NCBI RefSeq assembly: GCF_028736035.1
Contig: NZ_CP117866.1
Location: 1,178,001 to 1,242,000 of the forward strand
DNA length: 64,000 nucleotides
Direction of reading: 5' to 3'
Source: Streptomyces sp. T12
Lineage (GTDB): Bacteria; Actinomycetota; Actinomycetes; Streptomycetales; Streptomycetaceae
Shown: piece after piece, positions 34,509-43,386 of the stretch
How the letters are laid out: the number at the start of each line of letters is the position of its first letter
How positions within the stretch are numbered: the stretch's first letter is position 1
Made by a program: the position numbers and the translations under genes
Notes under the pieces: generated by a model
The model's input: only the letters and a program-made list of their open reading frames with translations
What the model was told of the DNA's origin: nothing
The model's database searches: none

Positions 34509-37030
34509 GCGGGGTCTCCTTCGCTGCTGTCGCTGCGCGCTGTGGAATCGGGAGTGGCACCGCAGCCGGGCTGCCTGCCGCCGCCGCGCACCCAGCCGTC
34601 GCGGTAGGCCGCCATGCGGTCCCGTACGAGTTCGGGGGTGCGCTGGTCGTCGTCTCGGGCGGCGGGCGGCTGCGCCGGCTCCTCGGGACGCCCCTCGCGC
34701 AGTTGGGGGGCGAGACTCGCCTGCCTTACGCGGCGTGGGAGGTCGTCGGAGGCTTCGGAGTCGTCCGCAGGGCGGTGCAGTCGCAAGGTGGTGACTCCGG
34801 GGGGTGTGGGGTCGGTCGTGGTGGCCTCCGCCGCGGCCGGTGCGGGAGCCACCAGTGCGGGCCGGTCGGCGACCGCGTGGACGGACTCCTGGTGCCGGTC
34901 GGCGGCGGGCACGCGCGCGTACTCGCGCTCGGCAGGCCGCTCGCTGTCCGCTTTCCTGCCGGGGGAACGTTCCGCCGTGGCTTCGTGCAGCAGGGCGGTG
35001 GGCAACAGGACGACCGCGGTGGTGCCGCCGTAGGGCGAGGTGCGCAGGTGGACCTTGATGCCGTGCCGTGACGCGAGCCTGCTGACGACGAAGAGGCCGA
35101 GCCGGTCGCTGTCGAACAGGTCGAGCGCCTCGGACTGTTCGATGCGCCGGTTGGCCTCGGCGAGGGTCTCCTTGCCCATGCCCAGGCCGCGGTCCTCGAC
35201 CTCGACGGCGTAGCCGTTGCCGACGGGCTCGCCGGTGACGCGTACGCGCGTGTGGGGCGGTGAGAACTGGGCTGCGTTCTCGACGATCTCCGCCAGGAGA
35301 TGGGTGAGGTCGGCGACGGCCGCGCCGATGACCAATGCCTCGGGGAGCTGTCGTACCTCCACGCGCGCGTAGTCCTCGACTTCGGAGACGGCCGCGCGGA
35401 CCACGTTGGTCAGGGAGACCGGCATCCGCCAGGCCCGCCCGGGTGCCGCTCCCGAGAGGATGATCAGGCTCTCGGCGTGACGTCGCATGCGGGTGGTGAG
35501 GTGGTCGAGCCGGAAGAGGTCGCTCAGCTCGTTCGGGTCGTCGGAACGCCGTTCCATGCTGTCCAGCAGGCTCAGTTGGCGGTGCACGAGAACCTGGCTG
35601 CGGCGGGCGAGGTTGACGAAGACACCGGAGATGCCGCTGGCGAGCTCGGCGCGCTCCACGGCGGCCCGGAGCGCGGCGCGGTGGACGGTGCCCAGGGCCT
35701 CGGCGACCTGGCCGGTCTCGTCCTCGGCGGGCGGTCCGGGCGGTGCCTCGGCCTGGATGTCGATCTCGTCACCGGCGCGCAGTTTGAGCATGGCCTCGGG
35801 GAGTTTGCGCCGGGCGATGTCCAGGGCGCCGTTGCGCAGACTGACCAGCTCGACGACGAGGCCGCGGCCGATGCGTACCGAGATCACGAGAGAGGCGGCG
35901 ACGGCTGCGAGGCCGAGGAGGACGGCGGCGCCGGCCGGGGTGAGCAGGCCACGGGTGAAGGGGTCGGCGCTGTCCGCGACTCCGCGGCCGGCGTCCTGCT
36001 CGATCGTCCGCATTCCGCCCTGCACGCGTGCGTGTGCCTTGCTCCAGGTGGCTTCCCCCGCCGCGTCGATCGCCCGTACGCCCGGTGCGGTGGCCAGGAC
36101 CTTGTCCTCGACGGCGGCCACGCTCGCGTAGGCGCTGCCGTCGGCGAGGCTCTGCCAGGCCGCGTGTTCCGGGCCGCGCAGGTCCGCGACGGCGGATTCG
36201 GTGAGCGTACGGCGGGTGTCGACGGCTCCGGTGAACAGCCTCAGCCGCTCTCCGTCGAGGCGCCCGGCGAGGCGGGCGCTGTCCAGCACGACGTCCTCCT
36301 GGGCCAGCGCCTCGCCCGCGCGGGCGAATTCGAGCAGCACGCGCGCGTCGGAGCCGAGCTCGGCGTCCTGGATGCCGGTGAGCGCGCCGCCCACCGAGAA
36401 CGCGCTCGCGATGGTCTTCGTGTACCGCCCGTACGCCTCGTCCCAGCCGGCGCGGCGGTCGAGCACGGCACTGCGTACGGTGCTCAGCTGCTCGGCGCCG
36501 GTGACGAAGGCCTCGAGCCGCCGGGCCACCCCGGCGGGGAGCTCCTCGCTGTCGGCGACGGTGCTGTGGTCGCCGAGCCGCAGCTGCGCCACCGCCCTGT
36601 CGGTGCCTTCCGCGAGCCTCTTGAAGTCTGCGCTCTGTCCGGTGGAAGGGTCGGTCGCGTAGCGCACCGCGGCCTCGCGTTCGGCCTGGAGGGCGGCGAC
36701 GGCGGCCGTGACGGGGGTCCTGATCTCGGAGTCGACACGCTGCAACTGGCGCAACCTGGAGACGTCCTGAGCGGTGCTGACGGTGGCGTAGGCCCACAGG
36801 GCCAGCAGCGAGACGACCGGCACCATCAGCAGGCAGACGATCTTGGCGCGGACGGTGCGCGGCCGTAGGCGCCAGCGCTCCACGCGCGTGGGTGGGTCGT
36901 CCGGCGCCACGCCCGTGAGTTCTTCCGGGCCTTCGTCGGCCGGCGGTCCGGCATGGGCGCGGCGGCCGCGCACGGGGGGCGGGGACGGCGTCTCGGCGCC
37001 GGCTGCGATGGTCCTACGGGGTGTACGCAT
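34505..37030 (-). CDS. cvnA: Conservon sensor histidine kinase-like protein CvnA (NIT domain)
   Basis: An 841-residue membrane protein: Arg/Pro-rich N-terminus, first transmembrane helix (about 62-84), an extracytoplasmic helical sensor of the nitrate/nitrite-sensing type (about 90-360), second helix (about 363-388), HAMP-like region, and an ATPase domain (about 540-690) with NAAQFSPPHTRV and DRGLGMG. The phosphoacceptor region is atypical, as in other CvnA proteins. The C-terminus is a 150-residue disordered Pro/Arg/Glu tail. It probably controls CvnB-D through conformational or phosphorylation signals. First gene of the operon. Confidence 0.92.
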   Translation of the reverse strand: MRTPRRTIAAGAETPSPPPVRGRRAHAGPPADEGPEELTGVAPDDPPTRVERWRLRPRTVRAKIVCLLMVPVVSLLALWAYATVSTAQDVSRLRQLQRVDSEIRTPVTAAVAALQAEREAAVRYATDPSTGQSADFKRLAEGTDRAVAQLRLGDHSTVADSEELPAGVARRLEAFVTGAEQLSTVRSAVLDRRAGWDEAYGRYTKTIASAFSVGGALTGIQDAELGSDARVLLEFARAGEALAQEDVVLDSARLAGRLDGERLRLFTGAVDTRRTLTESAVADLRGPEHAAWQSLADGSAYASVAAVEDKVLATAPGVRAIDAAGEATWSKAHARVQGGMRTIEQDAGRGVADSADPFTRGLLTPAGAAVLLGLAAVAASLVISVRIGRGLVVELVSLRNGALDIARRKLPEAMLKLRAGDEIDIQAEAPPGPPAEDETGQVAEALGTVHRAALRAAVERAELASGISGVFVNLARRSQVLVHRQLSLLDSMERRSDDPNELSDLFRLDHLTTRMRRHAESLIILSGAAPGRAWRMPVSLTNVVRAAVSEVEDYARVEVRQLPEALVIGAAVADLTHLLAEIVENAAQFSPPHTRVRVTGEPVGNGYAVEVEDRGLGMGKETLAEANRRIEQSEALDLFDSDRLGLFVVSRLASRHGIKVHLRTSPYGGTTAVVLLPTALLHEATAERSPGRKADSERPAEREYARVPAADRHQESVHAVADRPALVAPAPAAAEATTTDPTPPGVTTLRLHRPADDSEASDDLPRRVRQASLAPQLREGRPEEPAQPPAARDDDQRTPELVRDRMAAYRDGWVRGGGRQPGCGATPDSTARSDSSEGDPA

Positions 37031-37096
37031 GGCCTCCTCGCTCGGAAGTGGTTCGGGGGCGTGCCTTTGCGGGCCGTCACCGGTCCGGACCCGCCG

Positions 37097-37870
37097 CTAG
37101 CCGGCGACGCTCTCGACCGACCGCTGGGCCGACGCGGATGCCTCGCGCTCCCTCGTGGTGGGCGACAGCGCGACGAAGGCCGAGGTCAGGAAGAGATAGG
37201 ACCCGAGGCCGACGGCGAGGGGGAAGATGAACTGCATCGCCGTGGCCCCGGGCAGGACGTCGCCGGAGGGCGTGACGTCCACGCCGACGGCGAACATCCC
37301 GGTGTAGTGCATGCTGCTGACCGCCGCGCCCATGATCAGGGAGGCGATGGTGACGGCGACGGGCGACTTGATGTTGAGCGCCGCCCACAGGGCCGCCGTC
37401 GCCGCGAGGACTGCGATCATGACGGAGAGTCCGACGAGGACGGGGTCGTAGGTGACGTCGCCGTGGAGTCGTACGGCGGCCATGCCCAGGTAGTGCATGC
37501 TCGCGACGCCGAGTCCGGTGGTGAGCCCGCCGAGGAAGAGCGCCCGGGTCCGGTCGCGGCTGTATCCGACGGCGAAGACGCCGGCGCAGACGACGGTCAT
37601 GGCGACGAGGAGGCTCACGATGGTGAGCGGCACGTCGTAGCGGATGTCGGTGCCGCTGACGCTGAAGCCCAGCATGGCCACGAAGTGCATGGTCCAGATG
37701 CCGGTGCCGATCGCCGAGGCCGCGGTGACGAGCCAGTTGCGGCGCGAGCGGCCGGTGGCGCCGAGCGCGCGCACGGTGCAGCGCAGGCCGAGCGCGGCGC
37801 CTATGCACGCCATCACGTACGACAGCACAGGGGTAAGCCAGCCCAGGGCGGCGTGGTCCAGGTGTCCCAT
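37097..37870 (-). CDS. MHYT-domain integral membrane sensor protein
   Basis: A 257-residue membrane protein with seven predicted helices and the repeated MHYT signatures MHFVAM, MHYLGM and MHYTGM, which are predicted to bind copper and sense O2, CO or NO. In many bacteria MHYT is fused to GGDEF/EAL or kinase domains; here it is free-standing. It is read in the same direction as cvnA, only 66 bp upstream of it, so it probably shares the conservon operon and may feed it a redox or gas signal. That coupling is inference. Confidence 0.88.
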   Translation of the reverse strand: MGHLDHAALGWLTPVLSYVMACIGAALGLRCTVRALGATGRSRRNWLVTAASAIGTGIWTMHFVAMLGFSVSGTDIRYDVPLTIVSLLVAMTVVCAGVFAVGYSRDRTRALFLGGLTTGLGVASMHYLGMAAVRLHGDVTYDPVLVGLSVMIAVLAATAALWAALNIKSPVAVTIASLIMGAAVSSMHYTGMFAVGVDVTPSGDVLPGATAMQFIFPLAVGLGSYLFLTSAFVALSPTTREREASASAQRSVESVAG

Positions 37871-38013
37871 GACCCCGGGACGCTAGCGGGGGCACGGGCG
37901 CACGAAGGGGGCGCATTTCGAAAGCTGTTGGAATATGACGCACAGATGCACCGGAACGATCGCGTCACGCTCGAACGTGTGCACAGCGGCGTCATCCGTG
38001 CCAGTGAGGGATC

Positions 38014-38622
38014 ATGCGGAACATGAGCGACGACCACACACATGTGCAGGAGTTCTTCACGGCCCGCGCCGCCGACTGGGACAGCCGGTTCCCCGACGAC
38101 GGGCCCGCCTACGCGGCCGCGGTCGCCGAGCTCGGGCTGCGCGAGGGGGGCCGCGTGCTCGACGCGGGCTGCGGCACCGGGCGCGCCCTGCCGCCCCTGC
38201 GTGCCGCCGTGGGGCCCTCGGGAGTGGTCCTGGGGGCCGATCTGACCCCGGCCATGCTGGAGGCCGCCGTACGGGCCGGACGCGACACCGACGGGCAGTT
38301 GCTGCTCGCCGACGTGGCCGCGCTGCCGTTGCGGTCGGAGTCGCTCGACGCCGTGTTCGGGGCCGGCCTCATCGCGCACCTGCCCCATCCGGCGGCGGAC
38401 CTGCGGGAGTTGGCCCGTGTGGTGCGCCGTGGCGGCATGCTCGCACTGTTCCACCCGATCGGCAGGGCGGCACTCGCGGCACGCCAGGGCCGCCAGATCA
38501 CCCCCGACGACCTGCGAGCCGAACCCAACCTCCGGCCGCTGCTGGCCGGTTCCGGATGGCGCATGACTTCGTACGCGGACGAGGACGACCGCTTCCTGGC
38601 GCTGGCCGTGCGCGAAGCCTGA
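38014..38622 (+). CDS. Class I SAM-dependent methyltransferase
   Basis: A 202-residue soluble methyltransferase. Motif I is VLDAGCGTGRALPPL, acidic loop LGADLTPAMLEAA, motif II DVAALPLRSESLDAVFGAG and the post-motif AHLPHPAADLRELARVV. The fold resembles UbiE/Methyltransf_11 enzymes, substrate unknown. Start candidates are ATG 38014 (GAGGG four bases upstream) and ATG 38023. It is divergent from the MHYT gene and convergent with the alpha/beta hydrolase, with a 4-bp gap. Confidence 0.85.
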   Translation: MRNMSDDHTHVQEFFTARAADWDSRFPDDGPAYAAAVAELGLREGGRVLDAGCGTGRALPPLRAAVGPSGVVLGADLTPAMLEAAVRAGRDTDGQLLLADVAALPLRSESLDAVFGAGLIAHLPHPAADLRELARVVRRGGMLALFHPIGRAALAARQGRQITPDDLRAEPNLRPLLAGSGWRMTSYADEDDRFLALAVREA

Positions 38623-38626
38623 TGTC

Positions 38627-39382
38627 TCAGCCCCGCCCGGCGACGGCCGCCACGAAGGCATCAGGGTTGTCGAACATGACGTTGTGGCCGGCGCCGGGTA
38701 CGGTCACCACACGCACGCCCGCGGCCTCCAGGGCTTGCCTGCCCGGGAGTTCACCGCTGAGCTCGCCCTGAAGGAACACCCGGTCGACGCTCAGCCCTTC
38801 GAGGATGTCGCGCATGATCGGCTCGGAGCCTCGCCTCAGCCCCACGGCGCTGCGGTGCAGGGCGCGCGGATCGGCCAACCGCATGGTCGCCGCCCACAGA
38901 GGCCCGACCGCCTCCAGCACGCGCGCGTGCGCGCCGCCGACGAACTCCTCCTCCTCGTAGGCCGTGATCCATGCGCTCCCGGGACCGGGTGGAGGCGAGG
39001 CGTCGAGGTTGGCCTCCGTCAGGACCAGCCGGGAGACGAGGTCGGGCCGACGGTGGGAGAGCACGATGGCGACAGAACCGCCCATGCTGTGCGCGACCAG
39101 CTCCGCACCGCTCAGTTCCGCCGCGTCCAGCGCCGCCGCGAGGGCGTCGGCGTGCTCCTCCAGCCGGTAGCCGAAGTTCTCGGGCCGGTCGCTGATGCCG
39201 TGCCCGGGCAGGTCGACGAACAGGCTGCGCCGGCCCGACAGCTCGGGTCGAGCCGCGACATGCGCGTGGTACACGGAGGACACCGACCCCAGTCCATGCA
39301 CGTACACGCGCGCGGGCTCCTCCCCCGGCGTCTCCGTCCAACGGATGCAGCTGCCCTTGCCGTCGAACTCGGCCTGCCTCAT
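38627..39382 (-). CDS. Alpha/beta-fold hydrolase, regulated by the divergent PadR
   Basis: A 251-residue cytosolic hydrolase. The nucleophile elbow is AHSMGGSVA (Ser near residue 100), oxyanion loop VHGLGSVSS, the acid in the region SVDRVFLQGEL, and the catalytic His in VPGAGHNVMF. Substrate unknown; small esters or lactones are typical. The ATG at 39382 follows GGGAGGA, better than an upstream ATG. It is divergent from a PadR regulator, and five 16-bp repeats fill the 131-bp gap, so PadR probably represses it. Confidence 0.85.
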   Translation of the reverse strand: MRQAEFDGKGSCIRWTETPGEEPARVYVHGLGSVSSVYHAHVAARPELSGRRSLFVDLPGHGISDRPENFGYRLEEHADALAAALDAAELSGAELVAHSMGGSVAIVLSHRRPDLVSRLVLTEANLDASPPPGPGSAWITAYEEEEFVGGAHARVLEAVGPLWAATMRLADPRALHRSAVGLRRGSEPIMRDILEGLSVDRVFLQGELSGELPGRQALEAAGVRVVTVPGAGHNVMFDNPDAFVAAVAGRG

Positions 39383-39417
39383 CGCGTCCTCCCTTGAAGC
39401 CTTGGTCACCACTCCAC

Positions 39418-39497
39418 GATATACCTCGTTACCGATGTATAACTAACTCGATGTACACCATTTCAGATGTACACCACCCCGGATATACACCGGATCT
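39418..39497. promoter_or_regulatory. Five direct repeats in exact 16-bp phase: candidate PadR operator
   Basis: Units beginning GATATACC, GATGTATA, GATGTACA, GATGTACA and GATATACA start at 39418, 39434, 39450, 39466 and 39482, spaced exactly 16 bp apart. Each contains a GTACA/ATATA-like core that matches half of the known ATGTAnnnnnTACAT PadR site. The array covers the presumed promoters of both the hydrolase and padR; TATACA at 39484-39489 could itself be the padR -10. Direct rather than inverted arrangement is unusual. Confidence 0.75.
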
Positions 39498-39513
39498 GAG
39501 CGAGAATGTAGGC

Positions 39514-40038
39514 ATGCTGGAACTCGCCATCCTCGGATTCCTCTACGACACCCCGCTCCACGGCTATGAGCTGCGCAAACGCATCGCAGCGCTGACGGGG
39601 CACGTGAAGCCGGTCGCCGAGAGCACGCTGTACCCCGCGATCAAGCGGCTGGAAAAGGCAGGCCTGCTGGCCCGCGCCACGGAGCCGGGAGCAGTGGCCG
39701 CTCCGCGTCACGTGCTGACGCTGACCGAAGCGGGCCGACGGGACCTGCGCCACCGGCTCGCCGAGCCCGACCCGCGTGACATCAGCGACGAGAACCGGTG
39801 GTTCACCGTGCTCGCCTTCCTGCGGCACCTGGACGACGCGGCCGCCCAGTCCGCCGTACTACGACGTCGGCTCACCTTCCTCGAAGAGCCCGCCAGCTTC
39901 TTCTACGACGGTGACCGGCCCCTGCGCGCCGAGGAGCTGGACGATCCCTTCCGGCGCGGCATCCTGACCATCGCCCGGGCCACGTCCCGGGCCGAACTCA
40001 CCTGGCTGCGCGAGACGATCGACTCACTCCGCGACTGA
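39514..40038 (+). CDS. PadR-family transcriptional regulator
   Basis: A 174-residue winged-helix repressor. The N-terminal domain has the PadR signature LELAILGFLYDTPLHGYELRKRI, then the STLYPAIKRLEKAGLL recognition region; a C-terminal helical domain (Vir_act_alpha_C-like, about 100-174) mediates dimerisation. PadR proteins usually repress a divergent detoxification gene and themselves and respond to phenolic or antibiotic ligands. The start at 39514 is supported by homology; no strong ribosome site is present. The operator array lies just upstream. Confidence 0.9.
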   Translation: MLELAILGFLYDTPLHGYELRKRIAALTGHVKPVAESTLYPAIKRLEKAGLLARATEPGAVAAPRHVLTLTEAGRRDLRHRLAEPDPRDISDENRWFTVLAFLRHLDDAAAQSAVLRRRLTFLEEPASFFYDGDRPLRAEELDDPFRRGILTIARATSRAELTWLRETIDSLRD

Positions 40039-40227
40039 CCGGTCGATGCGCCGTTCGGCCAGCCCTTGATCTCCCGGACGCACCACACGAGCACGCGCGC
40101 GTACCGCCCGCCTCGCGAGGGGCCAATGCTCGCGGGACGGGTCCATACGCCGGATCTGTTCGAGGCGCTTCACCGCCCCGTCCCCCTTCTGCCGCCGAGA
40201 CTCCAACTTTACGTTGATTAGGAGAAG

Positions 40228-40569
40228 ATGGACGATCAATCAGATGAGCCACACAGGGGGAAGGCGGTCATCATGTGGGGCAGCGTGCGCAAGTCGTATG
40301 CGAGATTTCTCCGGTCCATGCGTACGGAGGCGGACAGCGGCAGGGACAGGCAGACGCACAATCTGTTCGAGGCCGCCGCCGTGTACGTCTCGGCCTGCGC
40401 GGAGGACGACCAGGAGCAGATCGACGAGGCCACCGGCTGGGTGTCTCCGGAGGCGCTGTCGTTCGGCGTGAGCGAGCTGGCGTGCCGGGCCGTCATCGCG
40501 CTCGCCCGGGAGCGCGACGAGTCGCCGCAGACCGTCGCCAGGTCGCTGCTCGGGCTCCCGGCGGCCTGA
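40228..40569 (+). CDS. Small protein of unknown family
   Basis: A 113-residue soluble, mildly acidic protein with high GC at third positions, hence probably real. Features: SVRKSYARFLRSMRTEADSGR, a helical core with EAAAVYVSACAEDDQEQIDEA and GWVSPEALSFGVSELACRAVIALARERDE. No domain is recognised. ATG 40228 lies just after TAGGAGAAG; an internal ATG (40273) after GGGGGAAGG is also possible. It is co-directional with a longer unknown gene downstream. Confidence 0.65.
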   Translation: MDDQSDEPHRGKAVIMWGSVRKSYARFLRSMRTEADSGRDRQTHNLFEAAAVYVSACAEDDQEQIDEATGWVSPEALSFGVSELACRAVIALARERDESPQTVARSLLGLPAA

Positions 40570-40704
40570 CACAGCGGGCAATCGCGGCCGATTCGACCCC
40601 TCCGGTCGGAAAACTGCAGCTCCGGGTGTGCCTGGGAGTCGTGACAAGCGGCTTCCGCTCGCACTAGGGTGCGCGCCGATGGACGAACCGAAGGGGAGGC
40701 TGGG

Positions 40705-41610
40705 ATGGCCGGGACGGACGAGGAGGCCGTCGCCGCTGCGGACGATGCGCTCTATGTGCTCACGGCGGTGCTGCTGACGCCGGCGAAGTTCCCGAGCGTG
40801 CTGGGCGACGACTATCCGGAGGCCTGCGCGGCGCTCGGCCTCGCGCCGCTCGCCGACGGATACGGCCTGGTACTCGGCCAGGACGGCGACGGCGCCCGAT
40901 GGACGGTCGTCATCGACGACGTCTCCCTGGTCGCCGTCGCCATCGCCTCCTGGGACTGCGGCATGGAGTACGACCTGTCACCCGACGAACGCACGGTCGT
41001 GGCCGCGCTGCCCGGGTGGCCCCTCGCGGTCGCCGTCGCCGCCCCCAACGTGCCCGCGCCGCACGATCCCGACCCCGAGATCGCGGACGGTCCGCCGCTC
41101 GCGCCGCCGGACACGAGCGTGTGGGGGCCGCCCCAGCGGCGCCTGGGCGCCGACGAGATCGCGTTGCAGTGGGCGATGTGGCGGGAGCAGATCGACGACG
41201 CCGAGTTCGCGACGCCGGGCGGTGCGTCGGACGCCGCCGAACCGGCGGCCGAGGGCGAAGAACAGGGCGCGGCCGAGAAGGGCGAGCAGGGCGAGAGCCA
41301 GGCCGAGGCCGAGAGGAGTAAGCAGGGCGCAAGCCGGGGCGGCCACAGCGGCATCCTGCGGGTCCTCGCCGAGGCACGCGCGTACGTGGACTCCCCACCG
41401 CCCCTCGGCCGCGTCCGGTCGTCGTTCGCGCCGGGCGACGCGCGGACCCTGCGCGCGGACGGCCCCGGCTGGTCGCTCGTCGCCAGGACCGACGACATCG
41501 CGTTCGTACTCCTCGACGACGAGCCCGGCGAGGTGCTGCCGGTGGGCCGCGGCCCTGAGCTGCCCGGGTTGCTGGAAGCGCTCGACAGGATGGCCGTACG
41601 CCCCAGCTGA
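40705..41610 (+). CDS. Conserved actinobacterial hypothetical protein
   Basis: A 301-residue acidic protein. An N-terminal domain (about 10-110) begins EEAVAAADDALYVLTAVLL with a beta-rich core RWTVVIDDVSLVAVAIASWDCGMEYDL; a central disordered Glu/Gln/Gly linker (about 160-220) follows; a second globular part (about 225-301) contains HSGILRVLAEARAYVDSPPP and DDIAFVLLDDEPGEVLPVG. The function is not recognised. The start at 40705 is fixed by GGGGAGG six bases upstream. No catalytic motif or signal peptide. Confidence 0.7.
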   Translation: MAGTDEEAVAAADDALYVLTAVLLTPAKFPSVLGDDYPEACAALGLAPLADGYGLVLGQDGDGARWTVVIDDVSLVAVAIASWDCGMEYDLSPDERTVVAALPGWPLAVAVAAPNVPAPHDPDPEIADGPPLAPPDTSVWGPPQRRLGADEIALQWAMWREQIDDAEFATPGGASDAAEPAAEGEEQGAAEKGEQGESQAEAERSKQGASRGGHSGILRVLAEARAYVDSPPPLGRVRSSFAPGDARTLRADGPGWSLVARTDDIAFVLLDDEPGEVLPVGRGPELPGLLEALDRMAVRPS

Positions 41611-41992
41611 GCCGCACGCCGGGCGACACGGCAGCGGTCCGAGGCCTGGGAGGCCCGCTGGCGTCCGGCCCGGCTGCGGTGTCCGGCCCTGCCGCGGTGT
41701 CCGGCACAGCTGCGGTGTCCGGCACAGCTGCGGTGTCTGGAGCGTCCAGGGACCGCCGGGTGGCGTTCGCCGCGCCTCGTGTGCGAAGCCATCAGCCTCG
41801 CGAAGAGGCGCTGGGCCTCCTCCCCACCTGTCTTGGGTCCCTGCGCAATGGCGTGTCTCCGGGCCCCATCTGGCGGCGGCGTTCCATGTGGCCCCAGCCC
41901 ATGGAAGGCGCGGAACAAGGGACGCACCATGAGCCAGCCTTCGCGGCTCCGCTCTCTCTGCTGCCCTCGTCTCCCGCCTTCCAGGAGGCCTC
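41611..41992. other. 380-bp intergenic region holding the 18-bp minisatellite
   Basis: No supported gene lies here. It carries the four 18-bp units at 41673-41744 (annotated separately), otherwise featureless GC-rich sequence. The promoter of the secreted hydrolase must be at the right end. Confidence 0.5.
41673..41744. repeat. 18-bp minisatellite, four copies
   Basis: Units GCTGCGGTGTCCGGCACA and three near-identical variants begin at 41673, 41691, 41709 and 41727, in exact register. It lies 63 bp after the stop of the hypothetical gene, within non-coding sequence. Confidence 0.92.
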
Positions 41993-43384
41993 ATGCGCCC
42001 GTCCCAAGGTCTTCCGTTCGTTGCCGCAACGCTGCTGACCGCCGCCCTCACCTGGCCGACTCCCGCGGCCGCCAGGGCAATTGACGAACACTGCTCCCGT
42101 CAGGAGCGCCTGCGAGTACCGGGCGCGGCCTTCCAGCAGAGCGCCTGCCTCCCGGATCTGACCACGACGGGACTCGCCGGCACGCCCTACACCGACATGG
42201 CCGACCAGGCCGGGCTGACGGCACGGGGCACCCGGACACCGGCCGGGGTTCGCGGGATCCAGATCGACGGCTACTTCCCTGACTCCTCTCGCTTCAACGC
42301 CACACACGGCCTGCATCACGACGCACAGTTCGTGATCCGGCTGCCGGACCGCTGGAACGGCGGACTGGTCGTCACCGGAGCCCCCGGCACCCGCCGGCAG
42401 TACGCGACGGACACGGCGATCTCCGACCAGGTGCTCGCAAGGGGTTACGCCTACGCGGCGACCGACAAGGGCAACAACGGCGCCGACTTCTACCGCGACG
42501 GCAAGCGGCCCGGTGACGCGGTCGCCGAGTGGAACGCGCGGACCACCCAGCTCACCCGGGCCGCCCGCAAGGCGGTGGCCCAGCGCTACGGGCACGCTCC
42601 TCGCCGTACGTACATGACCGGCATCTCCAACGGCGGCTATCTCACCCGCTGGCAGCTGGAGAACCATCCCGAGCTGTACGACGGCGGCGTGGACTGGGAG
42701 GGCGCCCTGTGGACCGCGGACGGCCCGAACCTGCTCACCTCCTTGCCGGTGGCAGTGGCACGGATGCTCGGCTCCGCACAGGACGAGGACCTGTACACGG
42801 TCGGTTTCGCGCGCGGCTCCGAGTTTCTGTGGGCCTACCACGAGCAGGCCTACTGGGGAGTCACGCAGAAGATCTACCGCGCCGAGTTCGACCCGGCGTA
42901 CGACCCCGGCTGTCCCGGCCCGTCCGCCGGGACCACCCCGGAACAGACCCTGGCGCCGTGCGCATCCGACGCCTCGTACGACTACGCGTCGCGTCCGGCC
43001 TCCGTCCGCCGCGCCGTCGCCCGCGTGGAGCTGACCGGGCGCATCGGCAGACCGCTGATCACGCTGCACGGCGATCTGGACGCGCTGCTGCCGAAGGCCA
43101 CCGACTCGGACGTGTACGCGCGCATGGTCGACGCGAGCGGGCGGCACCCACTGCACCGCTACTTCACGATCGCGGGCGGCACGCACGTCGACGGGCTGTA
43201 CGACACCTATCCCGACCGGCTCCGGCCGATCCTGCCCTGCTACCGGTCGGCGTTCGACGCGCTGGTCTCATGGGTGGAGCGTGGCACTCCACCGCCCGCG
43301 GACCGTACCGTCGGCAGGCCCGCGAGCGGTGATGTGCTCAACTCCTGCGCGCTGTCCACCCCGGTCGCTCCGGCGGCCGGGTGA
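41993..43384 (+). CDS. Secreted alpha/beta hydrolase (tannase or hydroxybutyrate-oligomer-hydrolase-like)
   Basis: A 463-residue exported enzyme. The signal peptide MRPSQGLPFVAATLLTAALT ends in the ATPAAARA region; AGGAGG precedes the ATG. The nucleophile motif is TGISNGGYLTRW, with a cysteine-rich extracellular fold (CSRQ, CLPD, CPGP, CYRS), an acid in LHGDLDALLP and a late His in AGGTHVDGL. It resembles the tannase/feruloyl esterase and 3-hydroxybutyrate oligomer hydrolase lines; ester substrate unproven. It stands alone between opposed genes. Confidence 0.7.
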   Translation: MRPSQGLPFVAATLLTAALTWPTPAAARAIDEHCSRQERLRVPGAAFQQSACLPDLTTTGLAGTPYTDMADQAGLTARGTRTPAGVRGIQIDGYFPDSSRFNATHGLHHDAQFVIRLPDRWNGGLVVTGAPGTRRQYATDTAISDQVLARGYAYAATDKGNNGADFYRDGKRPGDAVAEWNARTTQLTRAARKAVAQRYGHAPRRTYMTGISNGGYLTRWQLENHPELYDGGVDWEGALWTADGPNLLTSLPVAVARMLGSAQDEDLYTVGFARGSEFLWAYHEQAYWGVTQKIYRAEFDPAYDPGCPGPSAGTTPEQTLAPCASDASYDYASRPASVRRAVARVELTGRIGRPLITLHGDLDALLPKATDSDVYARMVDASGRHPLHRYFTIAGGTHVDGLYDTYPDRLRPILPCYRSAFDALVSWVERGTPPPADRTVGRPASGDVLNSCALSTPVAPAAG

Positions 43385-43386
43385 GG

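Noticed and set aside
40024..40239. A 71-codon minus-strand frame between padR and the small gene
   Set aside because: No convincing ribosome site, no family features, and basic arginine-rich composition typical of spurious frames.
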